A stretch of 5,992 nt of DNA from JAGNRR01 sp964409905 (lineage in GTDB: Bacteria > Bacteroidota > Bacteroidia > Chitinophagales > Chitinophagaceae): the NCBI GenBank assembly GCA_964409905.1, contig CAYPET010000048.1, positions 1 through 5,992 on the forward strand, given 5' to 3'. Position numbers and translations under genes: made by a program. Within the stretch, counting starts at the first letter, position 1, and each line of letters opens with the position of its first letter. This document shows, in pieces, positions 1 to 5,936 of this stretch. The notes under the pieces are model-generated. The model made no database searches. It was not told where the DNA came from and saw nothing but the letters and a program-made list of their open reading frames with translations.

Positions 1-110
1 AAGAACCCCAATGTGCTGCTGTTTGTCCTGTAGATTGTTGTGTGCCTAATGAGGATATTGTCGAAACACCTGAGCAGTTGCTTGCTAAAAAAGACAAACT
101 ACACTTGTAG
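1..110 (+). CDS. 2[4Fe-4S] ferredoxin, C-terminal fragment (5' end outside window)
   Basis: The frame beginning at base 3 is open from the window edge and encodes 35 residues ending in a TAG stop at 108-110. It reads EPQCAAVCPVDCCVP, then an acidic stretch, then ETPEQLLAKKDKL. The C-x3-C-P pattern followed by VDC is the end of a bacterial-type dicluster ferredoxin, where these cysteines ligate the iron-sulfur clusters. The roughly 20-residue tail after the last cysteine is what I know from Bacteroidota and Allochromatium-type ferredoxins. Such proteins are small cytoplasmic electron carriers; the redox partner cannot be told from this fragment. The gene ends 9 bases before the next start, so it probably heads or joins the same transcript. 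The identification rests on the motif and tail only, since the first cluster motif lies outside the window. Confidence 0.82.
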   Translation, partial: EPQCAAVCPVDCCVPNEDIVETPEQLLAKKDKLHL

Positions 111-119
111 TTTTAAGGT

Positions 120-854
120 ATGCGCAAAGCCTTTATACTGTTAGTAATGGTCACACAACTGCAAATTAACGCTAGTGGCCAAAAAATGGATACTGTTCGT
201 AACCGCATTTCGGGCATGACTTTTTTGGAAGTATATGACGAAAACAAAAAAATCATAGCCGATGGTTACCTTTTAGAAGATAAAAAGACGGGGATTTGGA
301 CAGCTTACTCAACAGAAGATGCTGACATTATTGAGATGCGTAGCTATATGAGGGGCGTGCTCAATGGTAAAACAATTTTATTTCACGAAACTAAAGTTGT
401 TGCTGCTAGTTTGAACTATCAAAATGGTGAGCTTCATGGACCATGCAGATATTATCATAGCAATGGTAATCTAAAATCATTGTTACATTATACGGCTGGA
501 TTACGTAATGGTTATTCGAAGACCTACTATGAAAATGGACGATTGGAAGAAGAAGGGCGCTATGCCAATGGTAAAAAGGAAGGGGAGTTTCTTTTATATT
601 TTGATACCGGCAAGAGAGCCGCTGTGTATAACTATATGAATGATATAAAGGAAGGGTTAGCCACTTTTTACTCAGAAACTAGTTACGTATCCGCAACCGG
701 AAACTTTAAACAAAATGAAAAAGATGGCCCATGGAAAGAGTATCATGTTAATGGTAAAATTAAGGGCGAGGGGAAATATGAGAAAGGGAAGAAGGTTGGA
801 GTCTGGAAAACATTTGATAAGAACGGCAACTTTATCAAGAATGTGAAGGAATAA
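120..854 (+). CDS. Secreted or envelope YwqK/MORN-type repeat protein
   Basis: This 244-residue protein opens with a probable signal peptide: a short basic start (MRK), a hydrophobic core at about 4-16, and a possible signal peptidase I site after A18-S19-G20. No lipobox is seen. From about residue 55 to the end it is built of repeats with the pattern G-x-x-x-x-Y/F-x-x-x-G-x-(L/K)-x5-Y-x-x-G. The leading glycine falls at 83, 107, 131, 155, 179, 203 and 227, an exact 24-residue period, with a looser unit starting at G58. This is the MORN_2/YwqK repeat type. Databases often label it 'toxin-antitoxin system YwqK family antitoxin', but the export signal and the lack of a neighbouring toxin argue against that role here. 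A beta-rich surface or periplasmic repeat protein is the safer reading; its function is unknown. Start 120 is preferred over the ATG at 147 because it keeps the signal peptide whole. Its stop overlaps the next start by one base (TAATG), which implies coupled translation. Confidence 0.8.
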   Translation: MRKAFILLVMVTQLQINASGQKMDTVRNRISGMTFLEVYDENKKIIADGYLLEDKKTGIWTAYSTEDADIIEMRSYMRGVLNGKTILFHETKVVAASLNYQNGELHGPCRYYHSNGNLKSLLHYTAGLRNGYSKTYYENGRLEEEGRYANGKKEGEFLLYFDTGKRAAVYNYMNDIKEGLATFYSETSYVSATGNFKQNEKDGPWKEYHVNGKIKGEGKYEKGKKVGVWKTFDKNGNFIKNVKE

Positions 855-1348
855 TGGAAACCGTATTAAGCAAATTTCGAAAAGTAAAACATTTTATTTT
901 GGATGTAGATGGCGTCCTTACAGATGGAAGCTTGTTATTGCAGTCTGACGGGCATTTTGCCAGAACAATGAACATTCGTGACGGTTATGCCATGCAATTA
1001 GCCATAAAAAAAGGGTATGATATAGTCATTATTTCTGGAGGAACTTCCAACGCAGTTGAAAAGCGACTGAAAAGTCTGGGTTTAAAACATGTCTATATGG
1101 CCGTAGAAAATAAACTAGAAGTGTTTCAAAACCTATCGAGTGATATACAACCAGCAAATGCATTGTATATGGGGGATGATATGCCGGATCTTGCGATCAT
1201 GAAAAGCGTCGGACTTTCATCATGTCCGGCCGACGCTTGTAATGAAGTAAAAGAGGTTGCCCATTATGTATCACCCTTACAAGGTGGTAAAGGTTGTGTG
1301 CGAGATGTTATTGAAAAAGTGTTGAAACTGAATGATGATTGGCAATAA
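854..1348 (+). CDS. KdsC-like HAD phosphatase (probable Kdo-8-phosphate phosphatase)
   Basis: This 164-residue, cap-less HAD-superfamily phosphatase carries all four HAD motifs. Motif I is DVDGVLTDG, with nucleophile D17 and acid/base D19. Motif II is S61 in IISGG. Motif III is K87. Motif IV is GDDMPD, with D108, D109 and D112 placed to bind Mg2+. The C-terminal GGKGCVRDV (144-152) is the loop that reaches into the neighbouring active site in KdsC tetramers. KdsC releases phosphate from 3-deoxy-D-manno-octulosonate 8-phosphate in the cytoplasm, giving Kdo for the lipopolysaccharide core. The protein is shorter than E. coli KdsC (about 188 residues), and close relatives in Bacteroides act on KDN-9-phosphate, so the exact nine- or eight-carbon sugar substrate is not fixed by sequence. 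No kdsA, kdsB or kdsD is in the window. The start overlaps the previous stop by one base, and the next gene begins 2 bases after its own stop. Confidence 0.85.
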   Translation: METVLSKFRKVKHFILDVDGVLTDGSLLLQSDGHFARTMNIRDGYAMQLAIKKGYDIVIISGGTSNAVEKRLKSLGLKHVYMAVENKLEVFQNLSSDIQPANALYMGDDMPDLAIMKSVGLSSCPADACNEVKEVAHYVSPLQGGKGCVRDVIEKVLKLNDDWQ

Positions 1349-1350
1349 TC

Positions 1351-2259
1351 ATGGTGAAAATTTTGGCCTTATTAAAGTTAGTGCGTTGGCCCAATTTGGT
1401 CTTTATTGCACTTACGCAAATGCTGGTTTACCTTTTTATTTTACAGAATGGATTGGCGCCAACAAAAACCTTGTCGCTGTCAATTTCCGATGTGCTTTTG
1501 TTGATTAGCAGCACCGTACTTATTGCCGGTTCAGGCTATATGATTAATGATTATTTTGACATACGGATTGATGCCGTAAATAAGCCACAGCGTTTAGTCT
1601 TGAGTAAGATTATCTCACGTCGGGCAATTATCATTTGGCATGTAATTTTTAATGTCATGGCATTACTGATTATTCTAAACCTCGCAAGGCAAAATCAATT
1701 ACGGTTATTGTTACTTCAGTTATTTTGCATTGTCGCTTTGGTAATTTATTCTGTCAGTTTTAAGCGAAAATTGTTCGTTGGTAATTTGTTGGTTGGACTA
1801 TTAATCGGCTTTAGTGTTTTGCTTGTCGGTATTTACGAACCCCAATTTGAAGTTTTATCCTTGGCTAGTAACCGTCAAAAATTACTTTGGTTGTATACAG
1901 CCTTTGCATTTTTAATTACGTTGATACGCGAAATAGTAAAGGATGCAGAAGATATGAAAGGTGACTTTTCTGAAGCGTGTCGCACCATACCAATTGTCTA
2001 TGGACTAGACAAAACTAAAAAAATTGTTTTTGTAATCTACTTTTTGCTTCTGGGACTTGTGATGGCTTTTGCCGTTCGTTTATTTAATTCAAATCCCATA
2101 AGTAGTACATATTTCTTGTTAGGTATAGTTGCTCCCAGCCTAGTTATTATGTATAAGTTACGATTAGCCAAGGGCACAGCAGATTTTGCCCGTTTGAGTA
2201 GTTGGATAAAGTGGCTTACACTAACAGGAATTTTATCTATGATGTTGGTAAACTTTTAA
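1351..2259 (+). CDS. UbiA-family prenyltransferase (geranylgeranylglycerol-phosphate geranylgeranyltransferase-like)
   Basis: This is an integral membrane prenyltransferase of 302 residues with about nine hydrophobic helices. Both Mg2+-diphosphate motifs of the UbiA superfamily are intact: N66-D67-xx-D70-xxx-D74 (NDYFDIRIDAVNKP) and R193-E-x3-D198-xx-D201-xxx-D205 (REIVKDAEDMKGD), the latter followed by RTIPIVYG. The second motif and its RE prefix match what I recall of Bacteroidota proteins annotated as geranylgeranylglycerol-phosphate geranylgeranyltransferase, the enzyme that adds the second geranylgeranyl chain in archaeal ether lipids. The substrate is not proven by sequence; a quinone or other isoprenoid acceptor remains possible. 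The frame is open back to a TTG at 1339 that overlaps the previous gene, but the ATG at 1351 lies 2 bases after that gene's stop and gives a normal N-terminus (MVKILALLKLVRWPN), so I chose it. Its own stop is 2 bases from the maf start. Confidence 0.83.
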   Translation: MVKILALLKLVRWPNLVFIALTQMLVYLFILQNGLAPTKTLSLSISDVLLLISSTVLIAGSGYMINDYFDIRIDAVNKPQRLVLSKIISRRAIIIWHVIFNVMALLIILNLARQNQLRLLLLQLFCIVALVIYSVSFKRKLFVGNLLVGLLIGFSVLLVGIYEPQFEVLSLASNRQKLLWLYTAFAFLITLIREIVKDAEDMKGDFSEACRTIPIVYGLDKTKKIVFVIYFLLLGLVMAFAVRLFNSNPISSTYFLLGIVAPSLVIMYKLRLAKGTADFARLSSWIKWLTLTGILSMMLVNF

Positions 2260-2261
2260 AT

Positions 2262-2834
2262 ATGTTTTCAAAAAAAATAATTTTAGCGTCCGCTTCACCA
2301 AGGCGCGCAGAACTACTCAATTTGGCAGGGGTCACTTTTGACATCAAGATAAGCAATGTGGATGAAGAGGTGTTGCCAACTTGGACAGCGGAAGAAACTG
2401 TTATACGATTGGCCCAAAAAAAGGCAACTGCCGTGCATGATGCAAACGGTGATTTAATAACCGTTGGCGCTGATACGATTGTTGTTTTGGCAGGGACCAT
2501 TCTGGGAAAGCCGAATAATCTTATTGAAGCTAAAGAAGTATTAAAACAACTAAGTGGAAAGTCACACGAGGTTATTACCGGAGTAGCTATTTGTCAACAT
2601 CATCAAGTTGAAGTGTTTGCTGAAAAATCTACAGTATATTTTCGAACATTGACCGAAGAACAAATAGACTATTATCTGCAAAATTTTCCACCTTTAGACA
2701 AAGCAGGGGCTTATGCCATTCAGGAGTATATTGGTGCAGTAGGTATAGAAAAAATCATTGGCGATTATTATAATGTCGTTGGGTTGCCCGTTGGGCGATT
2801 ATTACATTGTTTAAACACAAAATTTAATGATTAG
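2262..2834 (+). CDS. maf: Maf-family nucleoside triphosphate pyrophosphatase
   Basis: This 190-residue protein is full length for Maf. It has the N-terminal S10-A-S-P-R-R15 signature with AELL, the VGADTIV segment with the conserved metal/catalytic aspartate D71, LGKP at 81-84, DKAGAYAIQ at 146-154, and the closing GDYYNVVGLPV at 167-177. Maf proteins cleave non-canonical or selected pyrimidine nucleoside triphosphates to the monophosphate plus pyrophosphate, and have been linked to house-cleaning and cell-division arrest. The DKAGAY form matches the YhdE-type branch (dTTP/UTP and modified uridine nucleotides) better than the YceF-type (7-methyl-GTP); that assignment is inferred from motif memory. 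An in-frame TTG at 2202 would extend it 20 residues into the UbiA gene, but ATG 2262 places the SASPRR motif 9 residues from the start as usual and follows the upstream stop by 2 bases. It closes the first tight gene block. Confidence 0.9.
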   Translation: MFSKKIILASASPRRAELLNLAGVTFDIKISNVDEEVLPTWTAEETVIRLAQKKATAVHDANGDLITVGADTIVVLAGTILGKPNNLIEAKEVLKQLSGKSHEVITGVAICQHHQVEVFAEKSTVYFRTLTEEQIDYYLQNFPPLDKAGAYAIQEYIGAVGIEKIIGDYYNVVGLPVGRLLHCLNTKFND

Positions 2835-2848
2835 GCAAATCCTGAATG

Positions 2849-2856
2849 TAACTTTG
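2849..2856 (+). promoter_or_regulatory. Candidate Bacteroidota promoter -7 element (TAACTTTG)
   Basis: The 43-base gap between maf and the ureohydrolase gene contains TAACTTTG, a perfect match to TAnnTTTG, the -7 element of the Bacteroidota primary sigma factor. Transcription would start at about 2861-2865, leaving a leader of roughly 15 bases before the ATG at 2878. The partner -33 element (TTTG-like) is poor: about 19 bases upstream there is only AATG at 2826-2829, inside the end of maf. No terminator separates the two genes, so this would be an internal promoter added to read-through. Confidence 0.45.
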
Positions 2857-2877
2857 CCATCGTTTTAATAAAATAGC

Positions 2878-3939
2878 ATGATAGAAAATTTTGATCCCAA
2901 CGATATTGCCCTAGCTGACAATAATGTTTTTGGGTTGCCCACAACTGCTGAAAATGCCGAATTAATTATCATTCCAATGCCCTGGGAAGTAACCGTTTCA
3001 TATAGAAATGGCACCGCTCGTGCGCCTGAAGAAATATTTATTGCCAGTAGACAAATTGATTTGTATGACGTCAGTGCCCATGATATGTGGAAGTATGGGT
3101 ATTATATGGAGAAAGTGGACAATGAACTGGATAGGAAAAATGATTTTTTGCGTCACTGTGCAGAATTGGTTATATCAAATTTGTCATCAGGTGGCCTGAC
3201 TGCAGATAATGAACAGCTTACTAAAAAACTAAAAGGCATTAATCAGGGTAGTAAGGAAATGGTTGAAAATTTATATACCAAAGCAAAAAGTTACCTGGAT
3301 AAGGGTAAGATGGTTGCACTGTTGGGTGGTGATCATAGCACACCTTTAGGCCTCATTAAAGCAGTAGCTGATAAATATGACAATTTTGGCATTTTGCATA
3401 TTGATGCGCATTTTGATTTTCGAAATGCCTACGAGGGTTTTATCTATAGTCATGCCAGCATTATGTATAATGTGCTGGAAAAAATACCACAGGTAAAAAA
3501 GTTGGTGCAGCTTGGAATAAGAGATTACTGTGATGAGGAAGTTGAATACATGCGTTCGCAGGGTGAACGTGTCAAAACATTTTTTGACCAAGATGTAAAA
3601 GAGCGCTTATATGAAGGTGATAATTGGAAAATGATTTGTGACGATATTATAGAGCAATTGCCTCAAAATGTGTACATCAGTTTTGATATAGATGGTCTAG
3701 ATCCCAAATTGTGCGCCAACACCGGAACTCCTGTTAATGGTGGATACGAAGTGGAGCAAATTATGTATTTGTTCAGAAAGCTAGTTGATAGTGGTCGAAA
3801 GATTATTGGATTTGATTTGGTAGAAGTGGCCTGTGGTGAATTAGCTCAGGATATGTTAGATGCGAATGTAGGGGCACATATTCTTTACAAAATGTGTAAT
3901 ATTTTTGTGAAGAGTCAAAAGGGTATTGCTATTAACTAA
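2878..3939 (+). CDS. Arginase/agmatinase-superfamily ureohydrolase (agmatinase-like)
   Basis: This 353-residue protein has the complete binuclear manganese site of the ureohydrolase superfamily: H153 in GGDHS, D176, H178 and D180 in IDAHFDFR, and D270 and D272 in SFDIDGLDP. These are followed by NTGTPVNGG (281-289) and E316 in GFDLVEV. The family hydrolyses guanidino or formimino groups: arginase makes urea and ornithine, agmatinase makes urea and putrescine, and formimidoylglutamase makes formamide and glutamate. Against E. coli SpeB (about 306 residues) it is about 45 residues longer, mostly as a charged insertion between SRQIDLYD (57-64) and the GGDHS strand. Bacteroidota relatives of this length are usually called 'agmatinase family protein', but substrate residues cannot settle the choice. 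No arginine decarboxylase or histidine-degradation gene is in the window. The start is the ATG at 2878, preceded by a candidate promoter; the next gene starts about 52 bases after its stop. Confidence 0.83.
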   Translation: MIENFDPNDIALADNNVFGLPTTAENAELIIIPMPWEVTVSYRNGTARAPEEIFIASRQIDLYDVSAHDMWKYGYYMEKVDNELDRKNDFLRHCAELVISNLSSGGLTADNEQLTKKLKGINQGSKEMVENLYTKAKSYLDKGKMVALLGGDHSTPLGLIKAVADKYDNFGILHIDAHFDFRNAYEGFIYSHASIMYNVLEKIPQVKKLVQLGIRDYCDEEVEYMRSQGERVKTFFDQDVKERLYEGDNWKMICDDIIEQLPQNVYISFDIDGLDPKLCANTGTPVNGGYEVEQIMYLFRKLVDSGRKIIGFDLVEVACGELAQDMLDANVGAHILYKMCNIFVKSQKGIAIN

Positions 3940-3991
3940 ATCACTCCAGTACGATTCATATATTAAATTGAAGAATCAATTTTTCTTTATA

Positions 3992-4564
3992 ATGATTCCT
4001 GAAAAATTCAGGAAGTATTTTTTACAGATGTTAGCCATGCATTTTATGGCTTGTATTTTACTACTTATATACGCCGTATACCTTATTGCCGATTGGGCGG
4101 CTAATTGGATGGAGTTGGCAGGCTTAGTTCCAGCAACTTTGGCAACACTTTGGATTTTGTTGAAGCGTAGTAAACTCTTAAAACAAGTTGAAGTAAATCA
4201 GGTATTGCGTTTATTCGAAATCGGATTTTTAGGAATTGCCTCCTCTTTTTTTTATCATCAGCAACTTTGGCTCGGTGCATTGCTATTTGGCGCTGTTGGC
4301 GCTTTCCTATTAGTTTTGCTTTTGGTAGAATATCAAATGTTTTCTGAGCGTTTTATTGAGTTAAATGAAAGAGAAATTATATTACCCCAATTGTTCTTTA
4401 AGCGACGCATTCCGTGGCAAAATATTGAAAATGTTATTTTGAAATATAACTTGTTAACCATAGAATTTAAGGACAATAATTTTGCCCAACAACAGGTGTT
4501 TCATAAATATGATGAGTACGAAATGCAGCTATTTGATGATTTCTTAAAACGGCAGATTTTATGA
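3992..4564 (+). CDS. Four-helix membrane protein with PH-like cytoplasmic tail, function unknown
   Basis: I do not recognise a named family for this 190-residue protein. Hydrophobic segments at about 12-33, 39-57, 73-88 and 92-112 suggest four membrane helices in two hairpins. The tail at 115-190 is soluble and reads like a bacterial PH-like (bPH) domain: alternating strands FIELNEREIILP, then FKRRIPWQNIENVIL, then LLTIEFKDNN, with the R-I-P-W-x-x-I core typical of such domains. That domain call is inference from pattern. The frame extends back to a TTG at 3926 inside the preceding gene, which I reject. ATG 3992 is the first ATG, but a hairpin with a T-run covers its first ten codons, so ATG 4028 (MLAMHFMAC) is a credible alternative that still keeps the first helix. 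Its TGA stop overlaps the folC ATG (ATGA), so the two are probably translationally coupled, although no link between the products is known to me. Confidence 0.7.
   Translation: MIPEKFRKYFLQMLAMHFMACILLLIYAVYLIADWAANWMELAGLVPATLATLWILLKRSKLLKQVEVNQVLRLFEIGFLGIASSFFYHQQLWLGALLFGAVGAFLLVLLLVEYQMFSERFIELNEREIILPQLFFKRRIPWQNIENVILKYNLLTIEFKDNNFAQQQVFHKYDEYEMQLFDDFLKRQIL
3996..4023 (+). promoter_or_regulatory. Perfect hairpin plus T-run: candidate terminator or attenuator at a gene start
   Basis: TTCCTGAA (3996-4003) and TTCAGGAA (4007-4014) are perfect reverse complements separated by AAA, making an 8-bp stem with a 3-base loop. Three bases later comes a run of six T (4018-4023). This is the layout of an intrinsic terminator, though the stem has only three G-C pairs and is weak. 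It sits 56 bases after the ureohydrolase stop and overlaps codons 2-8 of the annotated membrane-protein gene. It could terminate or attenuate the upstream transcript, or mask the start codon at 3992. A chance palindrome in coding sequence is also possible. Confidence 0.4.
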
Positions 4565-5832
4565 GTTTTGAAGAAGCACTTGATTTTTTATATAAAAAAT
4601 TGCCCATGTTCTCCAGGCAAGGGAAACTAGCTTACAAAAAGGATTTAACAAACACCTTATTGTTATGTGAGGCATTAGGGCAACCTCAAAATAAATTTCA
4701 ATCAATACATATAGCAGGCACGAATGGTAAGGGGTCTGTTAGCCATATGCTGGCATCGGTATTGCAAGAGGCCAACTATAAGGTAGGACTGTACACATCG
4801 CCTCATATAAAATCTTTTACTGAGCGTATTTGCATAAATGGTGTGGAGGCTGATAAAGAATGGGTGGCCGATTTTGTAACAAAACATCATCAGTCGATTG
4901 AAGATGTGCAACCATCATTTTTCGAAATTACTGTTGCCATGGCATTTACTTATTTTGCCGAGAAGCAGGTGGATATTGCTGTGATTGAAACAGGTCTGGG
5001 AGGGCGGCTGGATAGTACGAATGTAATTTCGCCTATGCTCTCTATTATTACTAACATTGGTTATGATCACATGGATATGTTGGGTGATACCTTAGAAAAA
5101 ATTGCCACTGAAAAGGCTGGAATAATTAAAAAAGATACTCCGGTTATTATTAGCGAGACACAAGCCGAAACAGAGCAGGTTTTTTTTCAGAAGGCACACA
5201 GTCTTAATGCGCCAATCTTATTTGCTGATAGTCTTTTCGCTTGCGCCAAGACTAATGGCAAGTATGTGTTTATAAATCAATCTACTATGGAAACCATTAC
5301 GATGGAGTTCGATTTGAACGGCGAGTTTCAATTAAAAAATGCACGGGCTGTTTTGTTGGCTACAGATATTTTAAATCAAAAACAGTTTCGCATTGATAAA
5401 TCACACATGGCAAATGGTTTTGCTCATGTAAAACGCAACACGGGTCTTCGAGCTCGATTTGAAATAGTAGGCCATAATCCAACCATTGTTTATGACGTGG
5501 CTCACAACAAGGAAGGCGTGGAACAAACATTATATGCATTAGATAAAATTCCCTTTGATCGGTTACACATTATATATGGATGTGTAATTGATAAGGATGT
5601 GCGCAATGTCTTGTCAATATTGCCCAAAGATGCCTTTTATTATTTTACCCAGGCCGATGTGCCCCGGGCAATGCATGTGAATGATTTAGTAGCATTGGCT
5701 ATTGAACAACAATTAAATGGGCATGCCTACTTAACCCCTGTGCTCGCTTTGCAGGCTGCTAAAAATGCTGCGGATGAGGCGGATTGCATCATCGTAATGG
5801 GAAGTTTCTTTATACTGGAGACCTTGATATAG
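4561..5832 (+). CDS. folC: FolC: folylpolyglutamate synthase / dihydrofolate synthase
   Basis: This 423-residue Mur-ligase-superfamily enzyme adds glutamate to folates using ATP in the cytoplasm and, in many bacteria, also makes dihydrofolate from dihydropteroate. The N-terminal ATPase domain has the P-loop G53-TNGKG-S59, YTSPH at 79-82, SFTERI at 85-90, FEITVAMAF at 121-129, ETGLGGRLDSTN at 143-154, and ITNIGYDHMDMLG followed by EKAGIIK, where K185 is the expected carbamylated lysine. The C-terminal glutamate-ligase domain begins near 295 with GLRARFEIV and contains DVAHN (312-316), and it ends with the typical MGSFFILE. Length is normal for FolC and no motif is missing. Whether it is bifunctional or only a folylpolyglutamate synthase cannot be decided by eye. 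Translation starts at the ATG overlapping the stop of the membrane-protein gene by 4 bases. No other folate gene is present. The TAG stop is followed by 160 bases without a supported gene. Confidence 0.95.
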   Translation: MSFEEALDFLYKKLPMFSRQGKLAYKKDLTNTLLLCEALGQPQNKFQSIHIAGTNGKGSVSHMLASVLQEANYKVGLYTSPHIKSFTERICINGVEADKEWVADFVTKHHQSIEDVQPSFFEITVAMAFTYFAEKQVDIAVIETGLGGRLDSTNVISPMLSIITNIGYDHMDMLGDTLEKIATEKAGIIKKDTPVIISETQAETEQVFFQKAHSLNAPILFADSLFACAKTNGKYVFINQSTMETITMEFDLNGEFQLKNARAVLLATDILNQKQFRIDKSHMANGFAHVKRNTGLRARFEIVGHNPTIVYDVAHNKEGVEQTLYALDKIPFDRLHIIYGCVIDKDVRNVLSILPKDAFYYFTQADVPRAMHVNDLVALAIEQQLNGHAYLTPVLALQAAKNAADEADCIIVMGSFFILETLI

Positions 5833-5899
5833 TAGCAATTTACTCTAGCATAAGCTATTCAAACTACGCGTATCACTGTTCTATTGCATTAATATTTAA

Positions 5900-5913
5900 T
5901 TGATAATTATCAA
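5900..5913. promoter_or_regulatory. Candidate FNR-type binding site (TTGAT-AATT-ATCAA)
   Basis: This 14-base perfect palindrome in the region after folC matches the FNR consensus TTGAT-N4-ATCAA at all ten fixed positions. Crp/Fnr-family regulators bind such dyads, and many of those in Bacteroidota respond to oxygen, redox or nitric oxide. It lies 67 bases past the folC stop in AT-rich DNA, so chance cannot be excluded, but a second dyad of the same form follows 22 bp downstream. The target is probably a rightward gene beyond the window. Confidence 0.45.
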
Positions 5914-5920
5914 ATTTTGG

Positions 5921-5936
5921 GGTGATGTTTATCACC
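5921..5936. promoter_or_regulatory. Second Crp/Fnr-like dyad (GGTGAT-GTTT-ATCACC)
   Basis: This is a perfect inverted repeat with 6-base arms and a 4-base spacer. Its core TGAT-N4-ATCA is the same as that of the upstream dyad; read as a CRP site (TGTGA-N6-TCACA) it matches 8 of 10 positions. Its centre (5928.5) is 22 bp from the first centre (5906.5), about two helical turns, so both would lie on the same DNA face. As RNA it could form a 6-bp hairpin, but no T-run follows directly, which makes it a poor terminator. Confidence 0.42.

Noticed and set aside
120..1348. Toxin-antitoxin pair (YwqK-type antitoxin with its neighbour)
   Set aside because: The neighbour is a complete KdsC-like phosphatase, not a toxin, and the repeat protein carries a probable signal peptide. 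The family label is not evidence of function here.
1339..1350. TTG start for the UbiA gene, overlapping the phosphatase gene by 10 bases
   Set aside because: An ATG at 1351, 2 bases after the upstream stop, gives a normal family N-terminus and matches the spacing of the next junction.
2202..2261. 20-residue N-terminal extension of Maf from a TTG
   Set aside because: It lies inside the UbiA coding region, and Maf proteins begin a few residues before the SASPRR motif, as ATG 2262 gives.
2237..2500. Minus-strand open frame opposite maf (also 3346-3591 and 4702-4911 opposite the ureohydrolase and folC genes)
   Set aside because: These are shadows of well-supported genes on the plus strand, with no motif or independent signal.
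5846..5857. TAGC-ATAA-GCTA as a folC terminator
   Set aside because: The stem is only 4 bp and no T-run follows, so it is too weak to call.
5901..5912. TGATAATTATCA read as a Fur box
   Set aside because: Fur sites have a 7-1-7 form (TGATAAT-N-ATTATCA). This palindrome is 3 bases shorter, whereas the FNR pattern fits all fixed positions.
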